A stretch of DNA of 64,000 bases from Verrucomicrobiaceae bacterium (GCA_015061955.1 SUVO01000004.1:62001-126000), one strand, 5' to 3'. Positions 44,534-54,918 are shown, numbered from the stretch's first letter. Notes: generated by a model not told the origin, from the letters alone. Numbers and translations: made by a program.

Positions 44534-46423
44534 TTAGTCTCTGCTCGACTCTTTATTTTCGTAATAGTTTATATAGGCATTATTTAACACCTTATAACCA
44601 CCAGGAGTTGGGAATTTACCCGAGAAGAACCAATCGCCAGAACACGTTGGAACAGCTTTATGCAAATCTTCGATAGTTTGGAAAACAATATCGAGTTCGC
44701 CACGCCATTCGCCCTTTGTAGGATAAACCATTTCAACAATTTTCTTTGTTATTTCGTCATCAGTAAATTGGTCGTAAATTTCTTTTACATAATTTACCAA
44801 CTCGCAATCAGGTTTATTGCGTTGAGCTATACACTTTTGATAAACTTCTCTGATTAGTTCTTTATTTCCACGTTCTTTAGTTAATTTAATTGCAGCTTGG
44901 AATGCAATAAATTTGCCCAATTCGCTCATGTCGATACCATAGCAATCAGGATAACGAACCTGTGGAGCTGTCGATGCAATAATTATCTTCTTAGGATTCG
45001 TTCTACCTAAAATACGCAAAATTTGCTGATTTAAGGTAGTTCCACGCACGATAGAATCGTCTAAGCAAACTAAATTATCGGTAGGTTTTACAACACCATA
45101 TGTGATATCATAAACATGCGATGCTAAAGTCATTCTATCTTTTTCATTCGATATGAATGTACGCATTTTGATATCTTTATGAGCAATTTTTTCGCATCGT
45201 GGCCAATTGTCCATAATGAGAGAATCGAGCAACTCGCTTGTAATTTCACCCTTCTTTGCTACGACATCTTCTAATGTTGCTTTAACTTGACGACGACGTA
45301 TTTTACGCATTTCGCTCATCATACCATAATAAGCCATTTCGGCTGTATTTGGAATATAACTAAATACGCTATTTTTGAAATCGTTATTTATGCTGTTGCA
45401 TACTTTTTCGCACAAAGATGCCCCCAAAGCCTTACGCTCTTGATAAATTTCAGGGTCATTACCACGCGAGAAATAAAGACGTTCAAACGAACATGCTGTT
45501 TTTTCGCCAGCCTTGCGATACTCGCGCTCTTCGCAACTACCATCTCTACGCACAATATAAACCGAGCCTGGTGCAACTTCTTTAACATCTTCAGCCGATG
45601 CCTCAAACACAGTCATCAACGACACACGTTCCGAAGCAAACGCAATAATTTCATCGTTCCTATAATAGAAGCACGGACGAATACCATTAGCATCGCGCAA
45701 AACAAAACAATCTCCATTACCAATTGCACCAGCAATAGCATAACCACCGTCCCAATCTTTTGCAGCATTACTTACAATACGCAACGGATTTAAACGTTCG
45801 TTCATCATCTGCAAAATTTTTGCACCCGACACACCTTCGTTGCGGAGTTCTCTATAAATTTCGCCATGTTCAATATCGAGATGATATGTAATTTCTTCTA
45901 AAGCTACACGCGAATTTGTGTTGTGAATTGGATGAATACCAAAATTTACAAGTTCATCGCAAAGTTCGTCAGCATTAGTGATATCGAAGTTGCCAATAAG
46001 CATCAAATTTCTGGCAGGCCATGTACTTTTGCGAATAAATGGTGGACATGAAATCTTTCCATACGATCCTTTTGAACCATAACGTAAATGCCCCATTAAA
46101 ACTTCAGCTTCGTAATCGAAGTTAGCTTTTACAGTGTCGGGGAATTCTGGGAAAATAACACCTTTGCGAACTTTCTCGTTATAAATTTCAAGCTGTTCAC
46201 CAAAAACTTTTGAAAGAGCATTTGGCTCTACGTTTCTTTCGCGAAACATATAAGGAGCTCCGGATGGAACGCCTATTTTTACAGCACCAATACCAGCACC
46301 ATCTTGACCACGATTGTGCTGTTTTTCCATTAAGAGAAAAAGTTTGTTAAAGCCCCAAAGAGGAGTATCGTACTTTTCTTGATAATATTTTAGGGGTTTT
46401 AGTAATCTGATTAGAGCAATCAT
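44534..46423 (-). CDS. purF: PurF-like amidophosphoribosyltransferase homologue lacking the N-terminal catalytic Cys
   Basis: 629 residues of the longer PurF-like form. The phosphoribosyltransferase half is intact, with the PRPP motif LVCLDDSIVRGTTLNQ (around residue 450). The N-terminal glutaminase half keeps QHNRGQDGAGI and GHLRYGS, but the protein begins MIALIRLLKP, so the Cys that is residue 2 of canonical PurF is absent. The Asp of the S-D-S-E motif also seems to be Ser (NTNSRV). A stop (TGA, 46436-46438) lies four sense codons upstream, and a strong ribosome-binding site supports this start, so no in-frame extension restores the Cys. It may use ammonia or a separate glutaminase. It heads an operon with malQ, ptsI and glcD. 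Confidence 0.85.
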   Translation of the reverse strand: MIALIRLLKPLKYYQEKYDTPLWGFNKLFLLMEKQHNRGQDGAGIGAVKIGVPSGAPYMFRERNVEPNALSKVFGEQLEIYNEKVRKGVIFPEFPDTVKANFDYEAEVLMGHLRYGSKGSYGKISCPPFIRKSTWPARNLMLIGNFDITNADELCDELVNFGIHPIHNTNSRVALEEITYHLDIEHGEIYRELRNEGVSGAKILQMMNERLNPLRIVSNAAKDWDGGYAIAGAIGNGDCFVLRDANGIRPCFYYRNDEIIAFASERVSLMTVFEASAEDVKEVAPGSVYIVRRDGSCEEREYRKAGEKTACSFERLYFSRGNDPEIYQERKALGASLCEKVCNSINNDFKNSVFSYIPNTAEMAYYGMMSEMRKIRRRQVKATLEDVVAKKGEITSELLDSLIMDNWPRCEKIAHKDIKMRTFISNEKDRMTLASHVYDITYGVVKPTDNLVCLDDSIVRGTTLNQQILRILGRTNPKKIIIASTAPQVRYPDCYGIDMSELGKFIAFQAAIKLTKERGNKELIREVYQKCIAQRNKPDCELVNYVKEIYDQFTDDEITKKIVEMVYPTKGEWRGELDIVFQTIEDLHKAVPTCSGDWFFSGKFPTPGGYKVLNNAYINYYENKESSRD

Positions 46424-46428
46424 GCTAT

Positions 46429-46436
46429 CCCCCTTT
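46429..46436 (-). promoter_or_regulatory. Strong ribosome-binding site of the PurF-like gene
   Basis: AAAGGGGG on the minus strand lies five bases before the ATG at 46423, next to an in-frame stop. It fixes the start codon and excludes an N-terminal extension. Confidence 0.8.
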
Positions 46437-46519
46437 CAAAGTTTAGAGGCAATAAAATACCTGTTGAAGTCTGGTTAAAAATTTGCGGTAAGGCGTGATT
46501 CATATTTTTAGAAAAACTG

Positions 46520-46588
46520 CTTACAAATTTACAATTATGCTAAGCATTTGCAAGATAAATCAAAAACAAGTTTGTACAAATTTGTAAG
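46520..46588. promoter_or_regulatory. Inverted repeat in the leader of the PurF-like operon
   Basis: CTTACAAATTT (46520-46530) and AAATTTGTAAG (46578-46588) are perfect 11-bp complements 47 bp apart, about 100-165 bp upstream of the start codon. The second arm also belongs to a short palindrome (TACAAATTTGTA). It could be two half-sites for a regulator or an RNA fold. No known purine riboswitch motif was recognised. Confidence 0.3.
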
Positions 46589-46674
46589 ATTTTATAAAAA
46601 TCGGAAAAACTTAAAAAAGATAAAAATATCCTCTATAAAAAACGCAACTTTCAAAAATTCAAATTGTTATAAAC

Positions 46675-47454
46675 TTAATTCGCTTTAAAGAAATCAAATT
46701 TACATTGTATTTCAAGTCTATTTTGAACGTGGATTGGATAATTACTAAAGAAGTTTAAGCCCGTTAATTTTTCGATTTTTCTGACCGAACACGCATATTC
46801 CCACATATCTTTAGATTTTGGATTTTGAGGCATCAAAAATGCCATCATATGAATTTCAGTGAAAGTTTGAATTTTCAAGACCATAAAAGTGTATTCAGGG
46901 ATAAAAACATCGCGAGTTTTCAACGGACCGTCTAACACTTTTTTATCTTTTGAGAAAACTGGACCAACAATAACTAAGACTTCTCCATACCGTTTTGCTA
47001 ATTTTTTTGCAATATATTGCTCGGTTTTCTTCCATACGCCTCTGTTTAATTTTGGAGTTTGAGGAACAATGTTGCTCATGTAAAAAGATTTTTTCTGAGC
47101 AATTTTTCCGTAATTTCTGCCAATTGCATAAGCTGGAGCCATATGACCACGATCGTAACCAGTTTTTGAGTAGTCGCGTGGAGATGGAGATAACGTTAAT
47201 CTGATATCTTCAGAAAAATCACCTATTCTAAAACTCGCAAATTTAAAGGGATACTGCGTAAGATAAGCTACCCATAATGGCACACCATATTTTTCTGAAA
47301 AACCACTTACATAAGAATTATTACGCAGCACAATCAAATTTTCAGAACATTCTGGATACAACACTTTGTCTATATCTCCAGAAATGCCAACAATACAAAA
47401 GCTCTGAGTTATAGAGACAAGCAGAAAAAAAAGAATTGTAAAAATCTTTTGCAT
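46675..47454 (-). CDS. Secreted DNA/RNA non-specific endonuclease (DRGH nuclease)
   Basis: 259 residues with a signal peptide (about 1-20, ...SITQSFC). The catalytic motif is DRGHMAPAYA, the hallmark of the NucA/NucM-type beta-beta-alpha-metal family, with a downstream Asn in MSNIVPQTPKLNRGVW that completes the metal site. It would degrade DNA and RNA in the periplasm or outside the cell, for nutrient scavenging or competition. It follows mrdA on the same strand after a 66-bp gap and is probably transcribed separately or by read-through from the mre operon. Confidence 0.9.
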   Translation of the reverse strand: MQKIFTILFFLLVSITQSFCIVGISGDIDKVLYPECSENLIVLRNNSYVSGFSEKYGVPLWVAYLTQYPFKFASFRIGDFSEDIRLTLSPSPRDYSKTGYDRGHMAPAYAIGRNYGKIAQKKSFYMSNIVPQTPKLNRGVWKKTEQYIAKKLAKRYGEVLVIVGPVFSKDKKVLDGPLKTRDVFIPEYTFMVLKIQTFTEIHMMAFLMPQNPKSKDMWEYACSVRKIEKLTGLNFFSNYPIHVQNRLEIQCKFDFFKAN

Positions 47455-47520
47455 TAAGAAAATTCAAATAAAACCTAAACTATAATTCGCAAGAAACTCA
47501 AAAAAATCTGCTCTAAATAG

Positions 47521-49434
47521 TTATTTTGCTTGGCGTGTTTCAAAATAACGCTTCATTGCTGCCTTTACAATAGGACCAGCAGTACGTCCACCAGACACAT
47601 CACCAGCTTCTTCACCCTCCACAACAACACACATCGCAACTTCAGGATTTTCTGCTGGCGCAAACGCTATCATCCACGCCAAATCAAGTTTCTTCCCTCG
47701 CGATGTTACTTGCGCTGTGCCTGACTTCGCTGCCACTTGTGCATACTCAACTGCAGCACGGCGACACGTTCCTCGCTCTACTGCGGCTATCATTCCATCA
47801 ACTATTGCCTTATAATTTTTATCGCTTATTGGCAAAGGTTGTGCTCCATGATAATTCATATCGGTTTTACGATTCTCATCGTGGATTATAGAAGCTTTTG
47901 TTCGCGTACGCTTACCAGCTATCGACGCTGCCATACACGCAATCTGCAATGGGGTCTGTCGCAAATAGCCTTGTCCGATTGAAGTATTTGCAGTATCGCC
48001 CATACTCCAACCTCCCTCGTACTCTCGATTTTTACGCTTATACTCCGGAGTTGGCACTATTGTTTTACTCCAATAATTTTCAAAAAGCTCTATCCCTGGA
48101 TTTGCATTCAAACCCAACATTTCTGATATATTATATATGGAATCGATTTTCGCGTCCATACCAGCCGTATAAAAGTATGTATTACAACTTTTTGCTATTG
48201 CACCTACCAAATCTAAATTTCCATGTCCGGCTCGATTATTACACGGAAATATACGACGTCCTATTTTGACACCTCCCGTACACGTTTTTATTGTCTCGGG
48301 CACAACTACTCCCTCTCGCAACGACGCCAACGATGTAACAATTTTAAATGTCGACCCAGGTGGATACAACCCTTGCGTTGCTCTATTCAACCACGCTCCA
48401 CGCTCGGTTATAGATCTACTAACTTCGTGCGATATATATGGCGTAAGTGTATTTAAATCGTAACACGGTCTACTTGCCATCGCCAGCACCTCGCCTGTTT
48501 TTACATCTAAAACAACTGCAGCACCTTTACGTTGTTCAAAGGCATCTTCTATGGCATCTTGAATATTTAAATCTATTGAAATTGTAAGACTCTTACCCTT
48601 CTTCGACGCAACATCTAATATATTTTCGTACTGATAACCTTGATGATCTACAACCCATATCTTACCACCATTTACCCCAGATAAATGTTCATTAAAAGCT
48701 TTTTCCACACCACTTTTACCATGTTCGCCTGCATAAGTATATGTACGCAACTCTTCACCTGGTATACTTGAAGCATCAATATTATCAAAATTACTTGTTA
48801 CATAACCAAGCACATGCGATGCCGTTTCGCCATGTGGATAATATCTCGACGACGATGTAAAAATCTGAATTGGCGAATCTATCGGCAAACGTTCTGCCAA
48901 AATAGCATGCTCCTTTGCCGACAAATCTTTAATCAATGGAAATGGTAATAATCTGTGTTGCCATTCATGACGCTCAAATTCTCGCAACGAAAATTTATAA
49001 TCAGCTCCCAATATAGAATTTATCTCGGCTACATACTTACTTAAAACAATTCTACGAGCTTCACTTTTTGAATGTGGCAAAGGTTCGGGCAACTTTTCGC
49101 CCCTCGCTAAAGCCTCGCGACGTGTTGCTCTAATTTTCTTAGCAAGCGAATTTATTTCGGCACTTATATCATGCACAAAAATAACAGCCGAATAACGTGG
49201 TTTATTTGTTACAAGTGTATTTCCATTTCTATCTAAAATATCGCCCCTGGCTGCAGGCTTTATTACCCTACGCAAACTTTGTCGGTTATTACGTTCAACA
49301 TAATAATTATACATATATATTTGTCGATATGCCAAAAACGCAAGCAACAACACAAAAGCAAAACCAAACACACCATAGAATATAGGTATTCTTGGATTCG
49401 ACTTTGTATAGATTTCTTTTTTAGGCACACGCAT
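47521..49434 (-). CDS. mrdA: Penicillin-binding protein 2 (elongasome transpeptidase)
   Basis: 637 residues. An N-terminal membrane helix (about 18-38) is followed by a dimerisation domain and the transpeptidase domain. Active-site motifs are SxxK (Ser361-Lys364, PPGSTFKIVTSLA), SxN (KSCNTYFY) and KSGT (AAKSGTAQVT). PBP2 crosslinks peptidoglycan along the side wall with MreBCD and RodA. It lies three bases after mreD in the mreBCD-mrdA operon. No rodA gene is adjacent. Confidence 0.97.
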   Translation of the reverse strand: MRVPKKEIYTKSNPRIPIFYGVFGFAFVLLLAFLAYRQIYMYNYYVERNNRQSLRRVIKPAARGDILDRNGNTLVTNKPRYSAVIFVHDISAEINSLAKKIRATRREALARGEKLPEPLPHSKSEARRIVLSKYVAEINSILGADYKFSLREFERHEWQHRLLPFPLIKDLSAKEHAILAERLPIDSPIQIFTSSSRYYPHGETASHVLGYVTSNFDNIDASSIPGEELRTYTYAGEHGKSGVEKAFNEHLSGVNGGKIWVVDHQGYQYENILDVASKKGKSLTISIDLNIQDAIEDAFEQRKGAAVVLDVKTGEVLAMASRPCYDLNTLTPYISHEVSRSITERGAWLNRATQGLYPPGSTFKIVTSLASLREGVVVPETIKTCTGGVKIGRRIFPCNNRAGHGNLDLVGAIAKSCNTYFYTAGMDAKIDSIYNISEMLGLNANPGIELFENYWSKTIVPTPEYKRKNREYEGGWSMGDTANTSIGQGYLRQTPLQIACMAASIAGKRTRTKASIIHDENRKTDMNYHGAQPLPISDKNYKAIVDGMIAAVERGTCRRAAVEYAQVAAKSGTAQVTSRGKKLDLAWMIAFAPAENPEVAMCVVVEGEEAGDVSGGRTAGPIVKAAMKRYFETRQAK

Positions 49435-49437
49435 AAC

Positions 49438-49968
49438 TTATAAAACATCCTCGGTCGACATTATATCGACACCAAAAAAGCTCATTATACAAACAGGCAA
49501 CGACAAACAAAAATTTGCACACAAACACAACAGCAATCCTGAAAATGCAAAATCGCAAGCAACACGTTTTATATATTCCACATAATTTTCAGCCGAAACT
49601 GGCAACAACAACACATAAAACGCAAAAACAAACATATTTACAAACTGCATTACTGTTATACTTGAAAATATATCTAATGCCCTAAATTTAAAACGCCAAG
49701 CATTAATAGCAAAACCCGCAGCAAGCCACACTGCGCACACAGCAAACATATTTATTGGCATTGCCGATGCAGTAGCACATGCACTTATTGCACAGACTAC
49801 AACCATTGACGAAAAGTTCATAAACATTGCCGCGGGAACGATAAATATTGCTGGCAACAAAAAATAAACATAAGGCGACACTGCCGAATTTAATGCGTTT
49901 AAAATAAACCAATAACACGCATTCAGCACCAAAAACAACACTATGCAGATGTCAAAACGTTTAAACAT
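49438..49968 (-). CDS. mreD: MreD-like rod-shape membrane protein
   Basis: 176 residues with five or six predicted membrane helices and short loops, consistent with MreD. The primary sequence is poorly conserved, as is normal for this family, so the call rests on size, topology and position between mreC and mrdA. It begins one base after the mreC stop. It would help couple the cytoplasmic MreB filament to the periplasmic enzymes. Confidence 0.8.
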   Translation of the reverse strand: MFKRFDICIVLFLVLNACYWFILNALNSAVSPYVYFLLPAIFIVPAAMFMNFSSMVVVCAISACATASAMPINMFAVCAVWLAAGFAINAWRFKFRALDIFSSITVMQFVNMFVFAFYVLLLPVSAENYVEYIKRVACDFAFSGLLLCLCANFCLSLPVCIMSFFGVDIMSTEDVL

Positions 49969-49969
49969 A

Positions 49970-50797
49970 CTACTTTATATCGGCTACTGGCACTAAAATT
50001 GCCGCCTCTTTTATTGCCGACAATTCTGGATTTAAACGAACTTTACCCGACTTAAAAATTTCATCGGCATCTAACGACAACGAAACTATCTCACCAATCA
50101 ACATACCATCAGGAAACGAACCTGCCAACGATGAAGTAACTAAAATTACCCCCGATTTTTCATCAATATCGGCTGGAACATCGCGTATTTCTCCACCAGA
50201 AGAGCGCAACGCCTTTCCACCTAACCCTTGATAAATAATAGGTCTATCATCGCCTTTTATATGACACGCTATTCGGAAATCTCGACTACTTACCAAATCA
50301 ACTTCGCAAGTATACAAACCAACTTCTACAACCCTACCAACTACGCCACCTCCGTAAATTACAGCGTAGCCTTCTTTTATGCCATGCATACTACCTTTAC
50401 GCAAAGTAATACGTTGCCACCATGCGTTGATATCGCGTTTTACAACACGCGCAACTTCCATTTTAAATTTATCATACGAAGGCAAACGCAAAAAGCCTTC
50501 TAATCGCTTTATATCGGAACGCAACGATTCGTTTTCTATATCTTTCAATTCGTAAGCGGCGTTCAAACGAGCCAAATCACGCCCAGTTTCGATGAGTGAG
50601 CGTTTCGAATTACTACGCAAGCTCCAATACTTTTGCAAATCGCTCAAATGCGATGGCAACGATTCTATCGGTGCGCGAAACTCATCAAACGATTTTTCGC
50701 CCAAACTCTTTACCGAACGTGGAAGAAACAAACAAACTAGCAATACAAATACAAATATTGCTATATTGCGTATACTTTTGAAATTCTTGAAAGCCAA
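49970..50797 (-). CDS. mreC: Rod-shape determining protein MreC
   Basis: 275 residues. A membrane helix (about 12-28) precedes a coiled coil (about 50-95, RDLARLNAAYELKDIENESL) and the beta-barrel MreC core, with WWQRITLRKGSMHGIKEGYAV, GGVVGRVVEVGLYTCEVDLV and DGMLIGEIVSLSLD. MreC is the periplasmic scaffold of the elongation machinery and binds PBP2. It lies 15 bp after mreB. Confidence 0.94.
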   Translation of the reverse strand: MAFKNFKSIRNIAIFVFVLLVCLFLPRSVKSLGEKSFDEFRAPIESLPSHLSDLQKYWSLRSNSKRSLIETGRDLARLNAAYELKDIENESLRSDIKRLEGFLRLPSYDKFKMEVARVVKRDINAWWQRITLRKGSMHGIKEGYAVIYGGGVVGRVVEVGLYTCEVDLVSSRDFRIACHIKGDDRPIIYQGLGGKALRSSGGEIRDVPADIDEKSGVILVTSSLAGSFPDGMLIGEIVSLSLDADEIFKSGKVRLNPELSAIKEAAILVPVADIK

Positions 50798-50812
50798 GCC
50801 TCAACCTCCGTA

Positions 50813-51829
50813 TTAGGAGTTGTCTTTTGCCCAGAAATCGTAATTTTTCAACACCTCACCCGTACCATTTACAACTGCTCTCAAAGGATCATCGGCAACA
50901 AAACAAGGCAAACCAGTTACTTCTGTAACCAACAAATTCAAATTACGTATGAGGGCACCACCACCAGCCAAAACTATAGCTCTATTGACCAAATCAGAAC
51001 TCAATTCTGGTGGACATTTTTCGAGAACTTCTCTAATTGCATCGGTAATAACTTTGAATGAATCGGCAAGTGCTTCGCGTATTTCTTGCGACGACACATA
51101 CAATGTCTTTGGCAAACCTGCAACTGAATCACGCCCACGAACTTCCCATGTAAGTTCTTTATCTAATGGATATGCCGAGCCAATATTTATTTTTATCTCT
51201 TCGGCAGTACGTTCACCAATGATTAAATTGTAAACACGTTTCATATAATTAGCAATAGCAGCATCGAAAGCATCGCCACCAATTCTTACGCTCTTTGACG
51301 CACCTTCGGCAGTATTACCCAAAGTTATAACTGCAATTTCTGTTGTACCACCACCAATATCAACAATCATATTAGCAGTAGGTTCTTCGATTGGCAAACC
51401 AACACCAATAGCAGCCATTAAAGGTTCTTCTTTCAGGCAAACAGAACGAGCACCTGCGTGTATTGCCGACTCGCGAACTGCACGACTTTCAACCTCGGTT
51501 ATACCCGATGGCACTGCTATAACTACACGAGGCGCAACCAAATTGAGTTTATTTGTTGCCTTTTGAATAAAATAGCGAAGCATAACTTCGGTTATTTCAA
51601 AATCGGCAATAACGCCTTTCTTCATTGGACGAATAGCAGTTATATTTCCAGGGGTTTTACCCAACATTTTTTTAGCTCTCTCACCTACTGCTACAACCTT
51701 TTTTGAGTTGTTGTAAACTGCAACAACACTAGGTTCGCTAATAATTACTTCGTCTTTAGTATAAACGAGAGTATTTGCTGTACCCAAGTCGATACCGATA
51801 TCGTTTGATAAGAAGTTGAAACTTGCCAT
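50813..51829 (-). CDS. mreB: Rod-shape determining protein MreB (bacterial actin)
   Basis: 338 residues, an actin-fold ATPase. Motifs are [15 protein letters not shown] (phosphate 1), [35 protein letters not shown] (phosphate 2), [15 protein letters not shown] and [14 protein letters not shown]. MreB filaments at the inner membrane direct lateral wall growth. It is the first gene of the mre operon, with its promoter expected in the 137-bp gap shared with dsbD. Confidence 0.98.
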   Translation of the reverse strand: MASFNFLSNDIGIDLGTANTLVYTKDEVIISEPSVVAVYNNSKKVVAVGERAKKMLGKTPGNITAIRPMKKGVIADFEITEVMLRYFIQKATNKLNLVAPRVVIAVPSGITEVESRAVRESAIHAGARSVCLKEEPLMAAIGVGLPIEEPTANMIVDIGGGTTEIAVITLGNTAEGASKSVRIGGDAFDAAIANYMKRVYNLIIGERTAEEIKINIGSAYPLDKELTWEVRGRDSVAGLPKTLYVSSQEIREALADSFKVITDAIREVLEKCPPELSSDLVNRAIVLAGGGALIRNLNLLVTEVTGLPCFVADDPLRAVVNGTGEVLKNYDFWAKDNS

Positions 51830-51867
51830 GATATATTCTTTTTTTTATTTACCGATACTAATAAATA

Positions 51868-51886
51868 TGTTTGATGTTTTCAAACA
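51868..51886. promoter_or_regulatory. Inverted repeat in the mreB-dsbD divergent promoter region
   Basis: TGTTTGA (51868-51874) and TCAAACA (51880-51886) flank TGTTT, 39 bp upstream of the mreB start. It may be an operator for either gene; no regulator is evident. Confidence 0.3.
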
Positions 51887-51966
51887 CACTAATATAGTTT
51901 GTTTTGTTTTTTAAGAAAATCTTATTTTTTCCAAGTTATGTCAACATTTTAAATAAAAAAGATACA

Positions 51967-53631
51967 ATGAAAAAATCTCTTATATATTTAATTCTTTACA
52001 TTTGTACATTTTCAGTGGGCTTAGCTCAAAAAATAGGATTTTCAGTAAGCGATTTCCCTGAACAAATAAATGCTGGTCAAAACTTTACAATAACAGCTCG
52101 GTTTGAAATTCCCCAAGGCCTGCATATATATCCACAAAAGACCGAAATTGGCATGCCTACAAAAATAGAAGTTCTTGCCCCTAAAGGAATTATTTTAAAA
52201 AGTATAGAATTTCCCCCTACAAGTAAATTCACCTTTATGGGAATGACTGCCGATGGCTATTCGGAAAGTTTTAATGCTAAACTTATATTTTCAACGACGC
52301 AATCTTTACAACAAGAAAAGCAAAAAATACAAATAAAAGCCTCTTGGTTGGCATGTTCCAATACTTGTATTCCAGAAGAAAAAACACAATCTATAACAAT
52401 TGATGTAATAAGTAATAGAGCTTCAAAAAACATATTTTTTGTCTCTATATTAGGTGCTATATTAGGTGGATTAATTTTGAATGTAATGCCCTGTGTTTTC
52501 CCTGTTATAAGTTTAAAAATAATGTCGTTTGCATCGGCTACAAATAGTTCAAAAAGTCTAATTACTGCAAAAAGTTTGATATTTTCGCTCGGCATTATTC
52601 TAAGTTTTGCTATTTTGGGTATAATTTTGGCAAGCATAAAATATTTTGGAGGAAATGTTGGTTGGGGTTTTCAATTACAATCGCCCATGTTTACCAAAAT
52701 TATGACTATTATTTTTTGGTTTATTACTCTTAATTTTGCTGGCGTATGGGAGTTTGGCAACTCTATTAGTGCAGTTGCTTCTGGAATAAGAACCGATACG
52801 TCAAATAAATGGATTGCAAGTTTTATGTCGGGCGTTTTAGCTGTATTAGTTGCAAGTCCGTGTGTGGCACCATTTATGGCTTCGGCTGTCGGATATGCTC
52901 TAACAGGAAATGCTTCGGCAGGCGAAAGCATCGCAATTATTACATCGGTTGGAATAGGTATGGCTATTCCTTATATACTTCTTGCACAATTCCCAAGCCT
53001 ATTAAAAAAATTGCCTCGTCCAGGAAGGTGGTTAGATGTCCTAAAAAAGATACTTTCAATACCAATGCTTATAACAGTAATATGGTTAGCTTGGGTAATG
53101 AACAATCAAGGCAATAGCATTTTAAATATTTTCATTATGCTGATAACATTTTTTGCTGTTGCAGTAATTTGGGGAAAATATGCAAATCCAATGCAAAGTA
53201 AGAAAACAAGAATAATAGCAGTAGTTGTATGCATTTTGTTAGCAATATTTGGTAGTTTTATAAATATTAAATTTGGTGAAGATAAAGTAGAGTCGAGTTG
53301 GAATCAGCAAGAAGTAGAAAATCTACTTTCACAAGGTAAAAATGTATTTGTCGATTTTACAGCATCATGGTGTTTTACATGTCAATACAACAAACAAATT
53401 ATTTTTTCCGAAAAAACTAAAAAACTTTTCAAAGAAAAAAACGTAGAAATCCTCGTAGCCGATTGGACAAATAAAGACGATTCAATAACTAAGGAATTGA
53501 GAAAATATGGGCGTGCTGGTGTGCCTCTTTATTTGCTGTTTTCGGCAAAAGATAAAACAAATCCACAAATTTTACCCACAATATTAACTCAATCAATAAT
53601 GTCAGAAGCGATTGACAAAATCAAACAATAG
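51967..53631 (+). CDS. dsbD: Thiol:disulfide interchange protein DsbD
   Basis: 554 residues from the ATG at 51967 (signal peptide ...YICTFSVGLAQ); an upstream ATG at 51904 would only lengthen the signal region. Domain order matches DsbD: an N-terminal periplasmic immunoglobulin-like domain with the WLACSNTC cysteine pair, a membrane domain with the conserved NVMPCVFP and ASPCVAPFM cysteines, and a C-terminal thioredoxin domain with WCFTC (about residue 475). It moves electrons from cytoplasmic thioredoxin to the periplasm for disulfide isomerisation or cytochrome c maturation. Confidence 0.95.
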   Translation: MKKSLIYLILYICTFSVGLAQKIGFSVSDFPEQINAGQNFTITARFEIPQGLHIYPQKTEIGMPTKIEVLAPKGIILKSIEFPPTSKFTFMGMTADGYSESFNAKLIFSTTQSLQQEKQKIQIKASWLACSNTCIPEEKTQSITIDVISNRASKNIFFVSILGAILGGLILNVMPCVFPVISLKIMSFASATNSSKSLITAKSLIFSLGIILSFAILGIILASIKYFGGNVGWGFQLQSPMFTKIMTIIFWFITLNFAGVWEFGNSISAVASGIRTDTSNKWIASFMSGVLAVLVASPCVAPFMASAVGYALTGNASAGESIAIITSVGIGMAIPYILLAQFPSLLKKLPRPGRWLDVLKKILSIPMLITVIWLAWVMNNQGNSILNIFIMLITFFAVAVIWGKYANPMQSKKTRIIAVVVCILLAIFGSFINIKFGEDKVESSWNQQEVENLLSQGKNVFVDFTASWCFTCQYNKQIIFSEKTKKLFKEKNVEILVADWTNKDDSITKELRKYGRAGVPLYLLFSAKDKTNPQILPTILTQSIMSEAIDKIKQ

Positions 53632-53655
53632 TGCAAAATGTTTTTTCAGTAAATT

Positions 53656-54918
53656 ATGAATATTGAAAAAACAAATTTTTTAACGAGGCAAAAAGCTTTT
53701 GAAATTGCTCAAGAATTTTCAACGCCATGCTATGTTTACGACGAATCGTCTCTGATTGCTCAAGCTAAAAAAGCGTTGGCTTTCCCAAACGCATTCGGGA
53801 TAACTGTACGCTATGCAATGAAAGCAGCATCGAATAAGAACATTTTAAAATTGTTCAATACCCTCGGTCTAAAAATAGATGCATCGAGTGCATACGAAGT
53901 TAAACGTGCAATTTTAGCAGGTATAAAAGGCGAAGACATATCGCTTTCATCACAACAACTGCCCGACAATTTAAAAGAGATAATTGAAGCTGGTGTAAAA
54001 TATAATGCATGCTCATTGCATCAACTTGAAAGCTATGGAAAATTATTCCCGAATTCTGATGTTGGTGTACGTATAAACCCTGGTCTGGGTTCAGGTGGAA
54101 CAAAACGCACAAATGTTGGTGGACCAGCATCATCATTTGGCATATGGTTTGAATATATCGATCAAATAAAAGATGTAGCAAAAAAATATAATTTAAAAAT
54201 TGTGCGTATACATACACACATAGGTTCTGGTTCTGATCCTGATGTTTGGCAAAAAGTAGCAAAGATGAGCCTTGATACAGTTGAAAAATTCCCTGATGTT
54301 CATACATTGAATATGGGTGGTGGTTTTAAAGTTGCACGCATGATGGATGAAAAATCAACCGACCTCCAACGAATAGGAGCTCCAATAGCCAGCGAAGTAG
54401 AAAACTTTGCAAAACGTACCGGTAGAAAACTCGCCTTTGAAATTGAACCAGGAACGTTCTTAATGGCAAATTGTGCTGTGGTGCTTTCAACAGTTCAAGA
54501 TATGTGCGACACTGGTGCAGAAGGCTATAACTTCTTAAAACTCGACACTGGAATGACCGACATTCTTCGTCCGTCTATCTACGGAGCACAACACCCAATT
54601 ACGATATACTCGGCTGATGATAATCAAGAAGTATGCAGTTATATTGTAACAGGTCATTGTTGCGAAAGTGGAGATATTCTTACCCCTGCTCCAAATGATC
54701 CAGAAGGTTTAGCACCTCGAACAATGAATAAAGCTAAAATTGGCGACTTGTGTGTAATTGGTGGCTCGGGCGCTTATTGTAGCTCGATGAGTACAAGCAA
54801 CTACAATTCGTATCCGATAGCCAGTGAAGTTTTGTTGAAGACCGATGGTTCGCTAAAGCTTATGCGTAAGCGTCAGTCGCTTGAACAAATAATAGAAAAC
54901 GAAGTCGATGCGTTATGA
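53656..54918 (+). CDS. lysA: Diaminopimelate decarboxylase (PLP alanine-racemase-fold type)
   Basis: 420 residues. The PLP lysine is Lys56 ([10 protein letters not shown]). Other markers are [46 protein letters not shown] and the C-terminal GHCCESGD with the active-site Cys. The enzyme makes lysine from meso-diaminopimelate. Related family members act on ornithine, arginine or carboxynorspermidine, so the substrate is probable rather than certain. It overlaps the next gene by four bases. Confidence 0.85.
   Translation: MNIEKTNFLTRQKAFEIAQEFSTPCYVYDESSLIAQAKKALAFPNAFGITVRYAMKAASNKNILKLFNTLGLKIDASSAYEVKRAILAGIKGEDISLSSQQLPDNLKEIIEAGVKYNACSLHQLESYGKLFPNSDVGVRINPGLGSGGTKRTNVGGPASSFGIWFEYIDQIKDVAKKYNLKIVRIHTHIGSGSDPDVWQKVAKMSLDTVEKFPDVHTLNMGGGFKVARMMDEKSTDLQRIGAPIASEVENFAKRTGRKLAFEIEPGTFLMANCAVVLSTVQDMCDTGAEGYNFLKLDTGMTDILRPSIYGAQHPITIYSADDNQEVCSYIVTGHCCESGDILTPAPNDPEGLAPRTMNKAKIGDLCVIGGSGAYCSSMSTSNYNSYPIASEVLLKTDGSLKLMRKRQSLEQIIENEVDAL

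Noticed and set aside
45287-45793. 168-codon plus-strand frame inside the PurF-like gene
   Set aside because: It is antisense to the conserved PRPP-binding region; its composition (Thr/Ile/Asn/Phe rich) reflects the complement of coding DNA.
46424-46520. Possible frameshift that would restore a Cys to the PurF-like protein
   Set aside because: None of the upstream frames encodes a His-Glu-Cys-Gly-like segment. A frame ending at GIA just before the ATG is a chance match; it has Arg, not Cys, before GIA.
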